DNA of 64,000 nucleotides from Delphinapterus leucas (lineage: Eukaryota > Chordata > Mammalia > Artiodactyla > Monodontidae): positions 3,278,962 through 3,342,961 of the forward strand of contig NW_022098024.1 in the NCBI RefSeq assembly GCF_002288925.2, read 5' to 3'. Positions 23,276-34,245 of the stretch are shown piece by piece. How positions within the stretch are numbered: position 1 is the first letter of the stretch; each line of letters starts with the position of its first letter. A model generated the notes under the pieces. That model was given only the letters and a program-made list of their open reading frames with translations. It was not told the origin of the DNA and searched no databases. The position numbers and the translations under genes are program-made.

Positions 23276-24565
23276 ACAGACTTTGAGACCTGGAAATGGA
23301 GACCTGCATAACAGAAACTTAAAATATGTGGTATTGGCTTAGACCCAGGTGATTGCTGGATGGGCAGTAAAGAGCCTGTTGATTGAGACTGGAGAAGCGA
23401 TAAGGTGGCTTGCACTGGGAGGCTGAAGGAAGGAAATCCAGTGCTAAGTATCCATGGGAAACTGGCAAAACTGCTGACTAAGTTAGCATAAATAGAAAAT
23501 GTATCCGACTAAGGAGATATCTATGCAGAATGTCAAAAGTGCTGACTGACTTGATTACCTGTGTGTGAGAAAACATAAAAGAGTTATGAGCTAAAGGAGG
23601 AAATATTCAGTGTTGAAACAGAATTTAGAGGAAATATTTCCATTTTAGGATTTTCTAGATGGGAAAGTAAATATTTTTCTAATCCCCAGCCTCAAAGACA
23701 GAAATAGCCTCAGGCAAAGATCAAATGCAGGGCATTGCCAGAAAAAGATCAAATCAAGGGTTCTTCTGTAAGACTTCTTTTTAAAACCTCAGAAAGACTT
23801 AATGAGCTTTATACTGCATTCTCCCAGCATGAAAAAATGTCTTCTAAGAATATTAAGGGCAACATCCCATAGAAACATGGCTTGCAGCCCAAAGTTGAGA
23901 AGGGCTGGTCTTAAAGACATTGTAGGTATGGCTTTTACCTAATGAAATGAATTATAATTTGATGCATTAACTTAATACAAAGTTATTAGAGTACTTGTAC
24001 TAGCTTCGACTAAAGGAGATTAAGACATTTCAAAATAAAAAGAGGCTTCTGGCCACCAACTGTTTAGTATATCAGGAAGAAAAAGCTACTCAACAGCAAA
24101 TAGAAGTTATTTCTTATGATAAAGGAATGGCATCTCAGAGAGCAAGTCTAATAGCTCAGAGGATAAAGCCAAAGGCTGAGGTTAGCCATGAATTAGTGAT
24201 TCATTCTCACAGGCCAAAACTGGGTTATATTCAAAGAACATTTCCTGTCTGCAGGAGTAGGAGGCTGTGAAAGCAAGCGATGGCTGGATTTTAGAACTGC
24301 TATGGAGCTATGTGCTGCCTATTCTTCCTCTCTTCGAAAAAGAGTGTCTCTATTTTCCTGCCCCTGTCTCATGAATAATACTAGGTACAGATAACTAGTT
24401 TTTTAAATTATCAGTTCTCTAGAGGAACTGGACTTACACCCAGAAAACCTCATCCAAATCCAGTCCTGATGCAGATCACAAGCTATGGACTTCAAGTCTA
24501 ATGCTATAATGGGATAAGTTTTGGGGAGGTGCTGGAAGGAGGTGGGTAGATTTTTTACATGACAG
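23276..24565 (+). mobile_element. MLT1 internal region (MaLR, non-autonomous)
   Basis: The segment between two same-orientation MLT1 LTRs resembles the MaLR internal sequence. The end is clearest: 'gctggattttagaactgc', 'tcctgcccctgtctcatgaa', 'acagataactagtttttt', 'tgctataatgggataagttt' and 'tggggaggtgctggaaggag' occur in the family order. MaLR elements normally encode no complete retroviral proteins, and no open frame is visible here. Confidence 0.6.
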
Positions 24566-25075
24566 GGGCATAACTTATTATGGTAGATTTTACTGGGATT
24601 AGATCCAGAAATTTGACCCTTCCCAGGACTGCCTGCCTAAGAGAGGTATTCTACTTCTCTTATGAATGGCCATTGGCCTTATGACTTGTTGAACCAATAA
24701 AATGCAACAGATGTGACATTCAAGAGAGTTCCATCCCTGGGTTTTAAAAGGTATTGTCCTCCATTTTTGTCATTTTGATAGTAAGCCTCCATGTAAAATG
24801 TTAAGACTCTCCTTCCGCAGAGGCCACAAAGACACAGAGGTTTAGCATGCTCCTACTAATTCAGCAATCCCATCTGTTGTGCCCAGACATTTGAGTGAGG
24901 CTATCTTCTATCCTACAATTCAAGTCAGCATGCCCCAGACAATATCGCATGGAGTAGAGATGATCCATCCCCACTGAGCCCTATCCAAGTCGTGTAATGA
25001 GCAATAAATTGTTGTTTTGTTGTAAGTTATTAAGCTTTGTGGTGTTCCGTTATACAACAGTATAACATTTTAGTA
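24566..25075 (+). repeat. MLT1-type 3' LTR
   Basis: The LTR contains 'gaaccaataaaatgcaacag', 'tggagtagagatgatccatc' and 'cactgagccctatccaagt'. The polyadenylation region is 'gagcaataaattgttgtttt', and the end is 'gtaagttattaagctttgtg'. It faces the same way as 22780-23275, completing a two-LTR element. Confidence 0.75.
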
Positions 25076-27240
25076 TAGGCATTTTATATGTAGTCTCTTT
25101 CTATTCTCAAAAAAAATATTCTAATATAGCCTTTCATACTTCAAATCACTTTCTCCTGTTAAACTACACTGCTGTCCAAATGAAAATATTCATATATTTA
25201 GATGATTGAATCAATATGAAGATATTGTAGTTGAATTATCTAAATTATCAGCTCATATTCCACTTGGCTATGGGTATTCATACATTCATGATGCCACTTG
25301 ACCTTTAAGTTCTTGGACGGGCGCCTATTTGTCTAAGTTAATTTCAAGACAGTCTACATGGAGTCAAGAGAATTAACTATGTCACCTTTGGAGTTCCCTT
25401 CCAGCTGTATGATTCTATGATTAATGCTGGCTCACCTGTTTTCATGGCAGTATCTGATGGTGTTAACTCAACATACGAAAAATCTTATCTTGCAGTGCTC
25501 TTTTATAACTATGTATACTTAGAAAAAATAGGCTTAAACTTTTATTTCAAGAATAAAGAAACAGGGAAATGGCAAAGGCATGGCAAGTCAAAATGTAGCA
25601 ATAAGAAGCATGCACTCTAAGTTCCTAAGTAAGTAATCGATACATATGTGAACATAAATTAACCCATTTCCTTAAGCAAAGTACCACCTTTAAAGTTAGA
25701 TCATGGAGGTACCACAGGACATTTTTAGTGACTGTAGTTAGTACTACATGCCTGAAACTGCTAGGCACCACTGATTATGTCAAATAATCAAAACATAATC
25801 TTTGGTCAGAAAGATATGTCTCATTACCTGGAATTTATAAATCAAATTTTTTTTCTCTCTCTCTAATTCTTTAAGTTAATTAAAAGTGCTTTAGCAAAGA
25901 CTTCAGACACTACAAGTTTAGCTTACTGACCCCATCCTGGGTATTTAATGGCTAAGGAGTGATTTAAGAACATAATTATAATAATAAGAGCAACAATACT
26001 AATATTAACTAATTTTGTTTTTTTCACGTTGAAGGAATTCACATTTTATTCTCACCACTGCCCAGTGAGATAAAAGGACAAAAATTGAAGTTTTCAAGAT
26101 ATGAGAAAGGAGACAGACAAAAATGTTTTAATTTTTTGGTGTCATATAGCTAGTTACTGAGAATTTTATGTATACATTTATATATATATATATTTAATTA
26201 GTTTTAGCATTATTCAATCTCATTACTTTATAACTGTGAATGAAATGTACCCAATTACTCTAATGGTTCAACTTGTCTACTGGTCACTAGGATAGGAATT
26301 ATTTCCTATCCTCGTCACTACAAATTTGTCTACTGGTCACTAGGATAGGAATTATTTCCCAAGTATCATTTAGTTTCTTTGACAATAAGTAGCAGAAAGT
26401 GTCCTAACTGACTTATGCATAAATACAGTGACTTTGTGGAAAGATACAGTATAAATCACAGTACTGGAGGAAGCACTCAGTCTTTGAGAAAGGCAGGAGA
26501 TAGGCTATCTTTAGAGATCATAGTATTAGGGCCTACTGCACCTTACTCTACAGTGCTACAAATTACTTATTTCTAGCTGTCTTATTGCCCTGGGTGTATC
26601 CCAACAGATAAAACTTGCTAGAGAGTTAACAGAAAGAGATAAAGATCGAAAGAATTTAATTGCTTTAGTAAGGTCTATATGTTGTGAGACGTAGTGGTCT
26701 CATTAGTACAAGAACCATCAGAATCAAAATAATAGAATATGGAAAATTCCCCAGAAAATTACTGAACAGATGAAAGCTAAGCGTATTATATTTTATGGTT
26801 AAATATAAGGAAATAAGAGTCCAAATTGAGCTAAGTATTTTGGTAAAAGTTTCATTTGTTGTAGGTAGCATAGCTGGAGCTGGTATCTATACCTTTATAT
26901 ATATTTTTTTCACATGCCACTATGAGATTTTGAATACATCTTCCAGAGAAGCAGATTTTTTTTTTTCTGGGCAAAGTATTTGTAAATATGTATGAAATCA
27001 AGTAAAGTAAATCACATAATTTCTTCAAAAGTAGTAGTTTCATAAATGTGTTTAGACCACAGTATTGTAATTAAAACAGTTTGGAATTTATGAATGAGAA
27101 GTTTATCTAAAGTAACAGGTGCAGCAGAGTTAATAGTTACCGTAAAGTTACATGCTCTCTTTTGCAGAAATTAACAAATTTGTTTATAAGTCTAGGTTAT
27201 ATTGGGCAAACTTAGAAAGAAAGCAACCAAAATCTATTCC
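25076..27240. other. AT-rich DNA, no gene seen
   Basis: No exon is seen. A MIR-end-like 'gttcccttccagctgtatga' lies near 25392-25425, and a 34-bp direct repeat at 26273-26359. Weak MIR-like sequence is possible at 26018-26165. The open frame at 25417-25620 has no recognisable domain. Confidence 0.45.
26273..26359. repeat. Exact 34-bp direct repeat with 19-bp spacer
   Basis: The 34-bp block starting ttgtctactggtcactagga at 26273-26306 is repeated without change at 26326-26359. The 19-bp spacer has no similarity to the following DNA, so this is not a simple tandem array. Confidence 0.9.
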
Positions 27241-27566
27241 TGTTTCAGACTGAATGTTTGTGTCCCTCCTAAAATTAACACTTTGAAATGTAATCCCGAA
27301 TGTAAGGATATTCAGAGGTAGAGTCTTTGGGAGGTGAATGGTCATAGGGGTGGAGCCCTCATGAATGAGATTAAAGCCCTTATAGAAGAGCTTCTTTAAC
27401 CCTTCCTCCATGTAAGGACACAGGATGTGTATCCTCACCAGACACCAAATCTATTGGTGCCTTGATAGTGGACTTCCTAGCCTGCAGGAACTGTGAGAAT
27501 TGAATTTCTGTTGATTATAAGTCAACCACTCTATGGTATTTTTGTTACAGCAGCCTGAACTAAGAT
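27241..27566 (+). repeat. Solo MLT1A-type LTR
   Basis: Clear MaLR LTR: 'gactgaatgtttgtgtccct', 'gtctttgggaggtgaatg', 'gtggagccctcatgaatgag', 'cctcaccagacaccaaatct', 'gtgccttgatagtggacttc', and the end 'ctctatggtatttttgttac' then 'agcagcctgaactaag'. About 40 bp of the middle seem deleted after 'catgtaaggacacagg'. There is no internal region beside it, so it is solo. Confidence 0.9.
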
Positions 27567-27747
27567 AATCTCTTTGAAATCCAATTACATTTCTTTGAAT
27601 CATTTAAAAGTTTACGGTCTTCTTATTCTCTATTTCTCAATGTTCCAATGTTCTATATCTGACTTTAAAATTCTCCAGATCTATTAGCTGCATTTGACTT
27701 GATTTTACACACATGTGATTGATTTTCAGACAGAAGAGGATTGTGTA

Positions 27748-27985
27748 AGAGGTGGTACAGTACAGTGGTCAAGGATCTGGATCTCTAGATAGACTGCCTA
27801 TGTTCAAATTTTGGCTCTGACAAGTTTTATGTTAGGCAAGTCCCTTAGTCTTGTCTGTTAAATGGAGACAATAACTGTTATACTGAAAAGCTCTTATGAA
27901 GATTAAACTTGTTAATATATGTGAAGTGCACAGAACAGTAACTGGGACATAATGAATGCTATATATACGTTTACTATTGTCACGT
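27748..27985 (+). mobile_element. MIR SINE
   Basis: Nearly complete MIR: 'gtacagtacagtggtcaagg' (tRNA-like head), 'agactgcctatgttcaaatt', 'tgttaaatggagacaataac', 'gaagattaaacttgttaata', 'acagaacagtaactgggaca'. The order and spacing match the ancient mammalian MIR. Confidence 0.9.
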
Positions 27986-28268
27986 TAACCAAGCACAGTG
28001 TTATAAGGATTACTCAGCAGGTGTCTGGTGACTATTCACTTAGAGTACTACTGGGTTCATCTGAAGATCTGGATCACCAGAAGAGGATGAATAGACTGTC
28101 CAACTTAATTTGATTTCTGGGAAAACTTCATGTCCACTTTTTTTAAACTATTATGATCAAACACAGAATATGTATATGAAATAGATAGCAGGTAGCTTGA
28201 GTTATTCTCTCAGTGATTAACTCTCTCACTCTCTCCTTTACAGTTGTAAATCCAAAAGTTACATTATG

Positions 28269-28283
28269 CAAAGTCACATTATT
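28269..28283. repeat. SINE target-site duplication, left copy
   Basis: caaagtcacattatt recurs at 28478-28492, bracketing the SINE. Confidence 0.9.
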
Positions 28284-28477
28284 ATTTTTTTAAAGATTTA
28301 TTTTTATGTGGACCATTTTTAAAGTCTTTATTGAATTTGTTACAACATTGCTTCCGTTTTATGTTTTGGTTTTTGGCCACGAGGCATGTGGGGCCTTAGC
28401 TCCCCAACCAGGGATTGAACCCTCATCCCCTGCATTGGAAGGCAAAGTCCTAACCACTGCACTGCCAGGGAAGTCCC
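28284..28477 (-). mobile_element. CHR-type tRNA-derived SINE
   Basis: Minus strand. On the plus strand the tail 'tttttttaaagatttatttt' precedes the body 'ggccacgaggcatgtggggc', 'ccccaaccagggattgaacc' (tRNA B-box region), 'ctaaccactgcactgccagg' and 'gaagtcc' (the 5' head). Flanked by a 15-bp TSD. CHR SINEs are restricted to cetaceans, hippos and ruminants. The open frame at 28306-28497 is a shadow. Confidence 0.93.
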
Positions 28478-28520
28478 CAAAGTCACATTATTTTTAACAG
28501 CTGCACTTTGTACTTCTGTA

Positions 28521-28563
28521 AAGTTTTGCTTAATAGTTAAAGTTTAACTATTAAGCAAAACTT
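28521..28563. repeat. Perfect 43-bp palindrome
   Basis: The left arm 28521-28541 and right arm 28543-28563 are exact reverse complements (21 bp) around a single G at 28542. The arm begins aagttttgcttaatag. Imperfect partial copies of the arm follow up to about 28620. It can form a hairpin or cruciform with essentially no loop. Confidence 0.95.
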
Positions 28564-28884
28564 AATAGTTAAATAGTTAAAGTTTGCTAAAGATTGCTTA
28601 ATAGTTAGATTTTCTAAAGTATGTTGATATAAATTTAACTACCATCAGAGGAAAGTAGGTATTATTTTGAGTTCTTTGATTTTTTTTCTTTTTCAGGCAA
28701 TGCCATAAAATTCTGTATATTTCTCTCTGAACACATCTAATAATAAATTGAAAAGTAATGTAGGTGTTATGAATTCTATCGATGAAATAAAGATCTGGAA
28801 TCCTGTGTGCATACAGCTGCTTTGGTGTAGAGATACAGCAGAGGCCTCAGAATGCTGTGATTTTTTCAGTTCCTCATACAATCA

Positions 28885-29480
28885 TTCCCTTATCTAAAAA
28901 AATACTCATTGAGTACTTTCCAGGTGACAGGTGATATTCTGTTCTCTGGAAGTAAAATACTGTTTGGTGCAGTATTTTACATGAAGTATTTTACATGAAA
29001 CACTTCTGTTTTCATGGAACTTCTATTCATAGGAGAAGACAGATAATAAGCAAATGCATAAATATGATGATTTCAAATAAGAAGCCCTGGGAAGACTATA
29101 TAACTGTAGAATGTGAGAGAGGGTGACTGGAAGTAGAGCAGTGGTCAGAGAAGTCTTCCCTGAGGAATTCGTATCTCAGCTGAGATCTAAATGATGACAA
29201 GAAATCAGACCCATATGGCTGTGTAGGAAGAAAGCTTGAGAGTAGGAAAGAGTAAGTGCAAAGGCCTTGAGGCAGAGATGAGCTTATAACGTTTGAGGAA
29301 TTGAGAAAAGACCCAGTGGTTGATGCACAGTGACTGAGGGAAGAGCCACAGGACATGAGATGGGAGACTGATGCATGGCTTCATCATGTAGGGTCATTTA
29401 ATAAGTAGCAGGAGTTTGTATTTTATTTTAAGTACATGTTTTGAGAATTCATTGAAGAGTTTTAAGTAGATTCACAGTAT
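28885..29480 (-). mobile_element. LINE2 (L2) 3' region
   Basis: Minus-strand L2. On the plus strand: 'actcattgagtactttccag', 'gaacttctattcataggaga', 'gtcagagaagtcttccctga', 'taagtgcaaaggccttgagg' and 'ggcttcatcatgtagggtca' are in reverse L2 order. A 16-bp tandem doubling of 'agtattttacatga' occurs near 28973-29000. Confidence 0.8.
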
Positions 29481-30379
29481 AACTTCACTCATATTTTAAA
29501 AATTTATTTGGGTTTTTAGAATAATTGAATTTTGGGCTATATTATAATTCTCTCAAAATTAAGAAATGGTCAAAAATATATATGACCATATACGCAAACC
29601 TTTCTGACCCCAAAAGGGACTTACTGAACCTGTAGATCCTACCTCTTCCCTCTAGCATTTCCATATTTGGCCATGTACACCTTAGTATTAGGTGAATTTT
29701 TCACTAATAAAACTATGGTTACTTATTTTTTGTTATTAATTAATTACAAAAAGCTTAATTTAGATAGTAACATTTTCAGAAATATATAGTAATATACAGT
29801 AATATACTCATAAAGAATATCGACAATTTTCAAAGTATCATGTCTGTTTATACAGCTATTGCATACATCAAATCAGTGGAAGGAAAACAGATCAAGTTAT
29901 TGCCTCTTCCTCAGAAAACATGCAGTTTATTAGAAAATTACTATGTTTATGAATAAATTATTATGTAATGGAAATGTGCAAGAAGAGCCTTAGCGTGACA
30001 CATATTCCTTTATAGCTCAGAATGGCAAGATGATATTTTTGTTTAGCAGTGGAGAGGACAAGCAAGAGGTGGTGGGAAAAAAGGAAACTACAGAACAGTA
30101 AAATAAAAGGTGACACAGATGATCCAAGAGCAGAGTGAAGCAAGTTTGGCTAGTAAATTTAATCAATACATGTCCGAATCTCATGGAAAGGACATATTTG
30201 AAATTAATAATCTAAGTTTTGTTTGTTTTAAATCAAGTTCTGACACTAAGTATAAAACTTATTTTCTCTCTCTGACTTTAATTTCTTTCTTATTAAAACA
30301 GGGTAGGTAGCTGGCCGTGCCAAATCCCAGGTTAAAAACAAAAATTAATTCTGTAATTTGTCATAGAGTAAGTTTGTCC
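29481..30379. other. No gene seen
   Basis: Unique AT-rich DNA. The open frames at 29961-30143 (minus) and 30110-30310 (plus) overlap each other and lack motifs. Confidence 0.5.
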
Positions 30380-30918
30380 GCTTCCAATTAATTCTTCAGA
30401 CTGCAGTCAAGTCAGAGTGCCCTTTCAAAATGCAAATCCTATCAGGGTACTAGTTGGATCACTTTCCCTTTCACATAACATAAGACAATAGGGCTCTGCT
30501 TGGTATGGTTCTACCTACTTTTCTAGCCATATGGAGAACCACTCTTCCCTGGCTTTATCTAATTCAGTCAAATGACTTTCAATTGCTATTATTCACATCA
30601 TGCTTCCTCTGACCTCTGTGCCTGGAATACTTTTTTTCTCCTCTTTTCTCTTAACTCCTACACTTTATTTAATTCCTTGCTCATATTTATATCAGAATCC
30701 TCTTTTACAAGCTTTAGCAGCATCATGTCACTTTCATTCATAATATCTAACACAGTTGAACTTTCTCAGCTAGTTGTATGGAACTAACCTCTACATATTG
30801 CACTAGATTAAGGGTCCACGAAGATAATAGCTATGACTATGTTTGCTTTCTATGTTATTCTAACACCTCATTTGTGCCTAAAAAGTGTATATTGAATGGA
30901 TGAATGAATGAATCAAAC
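30380..30918 (+). mobile_element. LINE2 (L2) 3' end
   Basis: Plus-strand L2: 'cttcctctgacctctgtgcc', 'ttaattccttgctcatattt', 'attaagggtccacgaagata', and the typical terminus 'gtatattgaatggatgaatg' with GAAT repeats. Clear and near the L2 3' end. Confidence 0.8.
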
Positions 30919-33734
30919 AATGAGTAGAATTAATGATGACAGTGAAAATGAAAAGAATGGATATAAAGTATATTTACGAGAGTGTCTTCTTCCTGATATT
31001 CTAATTCTCCACCATCGTCTGATAATACTAAAGGTATTTTTTTTCTCAGCTTCTCTCCAAACAATGCAGACACAAGAAAGAACTTGGAAGTGCTATCAGA
31101 AATAGCATCATCATTATAATAGTTATCCTCAAAACCATTTTTCTTTATCATTATCATCGTGATCACTGCCATCATCGTCACTGTTAGAATTACAAATATA
31201 CCTCTGTTCAGTACTTTAGCAAAATGGAAATTAAAAGTATATATACATATAGAGCCAAGCATATTTTCCATGAATAAAGAGGATTAATGATCAGAGGGAA
31301 GAAAGTGTAAATCTGTAGAATTTATTCATGGTTTGAGATATCATGTGAAAATTTAGCTTTGAAAGTAAGCAATAAAATTTGCATTTTTGAATTTATACCT
31401 AGTTTGACACCCTCTGGGCCAGGACAAGGAACAGATGCTGTCAATACAAATTGCAGCACTTATGTAACACTGTGACATACTTGAGTAAATGTAAGTATTT
31501 TTCTCAAAGATCTTTCCCTCACAAGGCAATCACTTTTTAGGAGCCGTCCTTCATCTACAATATGTGGCCCTCATCACTTAGAATTTAACAAACTATCACT
31601 GCACCATGCTGTTTTTTCAATCTGAACTTGTTTCCTAGGTATATGAAATATTACCTATTCATAGAAGACTTCCTCCAAAATTGAATACACATGCACACCA
31701 AAACCTATAATGGGTTATCATGGACACCTCTAGTTTCCTTTGCAGAAAAAATAATTAGGATTTCTATTTTGCAAAAACGGAGCACCTGTTCAAAATGTTC
31801 CCTAAGATAGTCAAACTGGTATCATATAATATGCTTTTGTGTATAATATTAAATTATAGTAGAGCAGAGTATCATGCATGCATTTTTCACAGCATATAAT
31901 TAAAGTCCAAAATATTTGTTGGGTGAGTGAATGAATGCACTCTACAAGTCAGTAATCTATTTCTGCAGTTTCTGTTAGTGATTAAGGTATTTTTCTTCCT
32001 AAAAATTCAGTTTGAGGTAGACTCACAAAAAAAACTGACTCATTTCATCTCGTAAAGTTTTTTCATGTTTTTTCAAAGGGAAAGAGTGGTACGTGCACAA
32101 ATTACTTCTTCACTAACGTCCGAAGTATAATTTCTCCCTGTATTCAACTGTTTCAATCCAATACCCAAAACATAAATGAAAAATTCTAATCTGACTTCTA
32201 ACTCTTAAATAAGTAATAGGTAACCTGAAGTAAATCAACACATCTCTATTTTTTATTATTTTCTACCAATATTAATTTTCTTATTATACATTTTAATAAT
32301 AAATGGATAGGTAAATATGGAGCCAAAATGCTCTCTTTTGATTTTTAGACAATTCTTTGGGCTAACATTATGAAGAAATAAAACTTTTTGACTAATGAGA
32401 ATAATCATATTTGAAACAATTGAAATTCATAAAGAGCACATTATAAATAATGCTCAAATTCCTCAGTGAACAAAACATTTTCTCTATTCCTAAATTAAGA
32501 CTATTATCATGTAACCATCTTATTCATTCATTTATGTATGGGAGTCTCTGAGAAATTTAAGACTGAGTGATGTATTAAAAATATGGGTGGGTACCTGAAT
32601 GATGGGTGTACATTCTGGAATCTAATCTAACTCGACTCAGAACTTTCAAAACTCAGTCAGTTTGAATACCAAAAATTAATAATCTTTTAATTCCCAACTC
32701 TTCATTATTTCCTTCATTTTGCCCATACATTTTCTCCTTGTGTAAACGACTGGCATTGGAGATTAAATGCTAAAAATTCACTATTTCAAGATATTCTAAT
32801 GAGAGTTTGGCCTAATTTTTTGAAGTATAACCATATGAAAGTTTGTAAAATACTGATAATTTTAAAAAGTATCTAACTGGTGACTTCATAAGTGAAAACT
32901 AAAACTTGACCTTGACTTTCACTAGCAATTGCAATCTTTCATTATGTACAATCATTTAGATCAATTCCTACTCTATAAATATTAGAGATGGGATTAAAAT
33001 CTTATCTCCCAATTTCTTTTCACTTATCTATGCTGCTTCTATGTGTGAATCTTGATGAATGAATGCAATTGATTATGAAGGACAAGTAGCTTCCTAAAAA
33101 TAAGGCAGTATCAGGATGTAGTGGCCATTTACAATTATTTTGGCTGCTCAGAAACTGAAGCCCCTTCTAATATTGTGGAAATCCCCAGTCACATAAAACA
33201 AAGTCTCCCTCTCACAAGAGATGTAAAGCGGGGTATCTGTTTTACCAAGGCCTAGAACACACACACACACAAATGACTTGGACTTAACCCACCAGCTGTA
33301 CCAAGTCCAGATCTGGAATTGTAAGCCTGAGATTCAGATAAGCAGAATATGTGTATACCATTCTGGCCATGTTGAGAGACTCAATAGTAACCACATTCAG
33401 TTTTCAGAGGCAGTGATGTATGACCATATTGAGAAGTATCTCAAGACATTAATAGAAAATTTAGAAAAACAAGCAAGCAAAGGACTGAGGCAATAATTAA
33501 CATCAGGAAAAACAAAATATTGTATAAGGATGAAAACATGTTTATGTCCATTATGTGGTACAACTGTGAACAATAACTATACAGCCCAAAAATTCATTCA
33601 TGAAAAATATGGATTTAAGTAAAAATTGGGATATTATATTACAAAAATGAGGAAGAGGAAGTGGTAAAAAACAAGAAAAGTTACAGCTTCATCTTCTAAA
33701 TTTGGAAGTCTATATATCTATGTATATCTATATA
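30919..33734. other. AT-rich DNA, no gene seen
   Basis: Contains an ATC-type low-complexity stretch at about 31106-31185 (gatcactgccatcatcgtca). That stretch explains the acidic minus-strand open frame at 30930-31271. A possible L2 terminus lies near 31885-31940 (aatatttgttgggtgagtga). Nothing else is recognised. Confidence 0.45.
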
Positions 33735-33772
33735 TATATAGGATTTCCAAAGAAACAGAACAAACAGAATGA

Positions 33773-33774
<2 letters not shown>

Positions 33775-33811
<37 letters not shown>
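33775..33811. repeat. (TA)n microsatellite
   Basis: Uninterrupted TA dinucleotides inside the LTR-like repeat, next to a GA tract. Confidence 0.95.
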
Positions 33812-33812
<1 letters not shown>

Positions 33813-33818
33813 TTACAG

Positions 33819-33893
33819 ATGGAGGGAGGGAGGGGGAGAGAGAGAGAGTGAGAGACAGAGATAGAGACAGAGAGACAGAGAAAGAGATTGAGA
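33819..33893 (+). repeat. GA-rich polypurine tract
   Basis: GGAGGGAGGGAGGGGG followed by GA and GACAGA repeats. The plus-strand open frame here (ERERVRDRDRDRE) is a repeat artefact. Confidence 0.9.
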
Positions 33894-34245
33894 TGTATTT
33901 GAAAACAAATAGCTCACATAATTGTGTAAGCTTGGCAAGTTCAAAATCTGCAGGGTAGGCCAGCAGGCTGGAGACCGAGGAAAGAGCTGCAGTTCAAGTC
34001 CAAAGGCAGTCTGCTGGGAGAACTAATTCTCACATGGGGAGGTGAGTCTTTTTCTATTAAAGATTTCAACTGATTGGATAAGGTTCACCCACATTATGGA
34101 GGGTGATCTGCTTTACTCAAAATCTACTGATTTAAATGTTAATCTCTTCGGACAAATACCTTCAGAGAAACATGTAGAATAATGTTTGACCAAATATCTG
34201 GATACCATGGTCTAGCCAAGTTGACACATGAAATTAGCTATCAAA

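Larger units (their letters stand above)
33735..34245 (-). repeat. Old LTR-like interspersed repeat with expanded TA/GA tracts
   Basis: On the plus strand: 'ggatttccaaagaaacagaa', then TA and GA tracts, then 'aaaatctgcagggtaggcca', 'gcaggctggagaccgaggaa', 'aactgattggataaggttca', 'cccacattatggagggtgat' and 'tagccaagttgacacatgaa'. I recognise this as a common mammalian repeat whose minus-strand form starts TGATAGCTAATTTCATGTG. It looks LTR-like; I do not assign the family name. Confidence 0.6.

Noticed and set aside
30930..31271. Acidic 113-aa minus-strand frame
   Set aside because: Composition is driven by an ATC/GAT simple repeat.
33773..33958. Tyr-Ile and Arg-Glu/Asp repeat protein
   Set aside because: Translation of (TA)n and (GA)n microsatellites.
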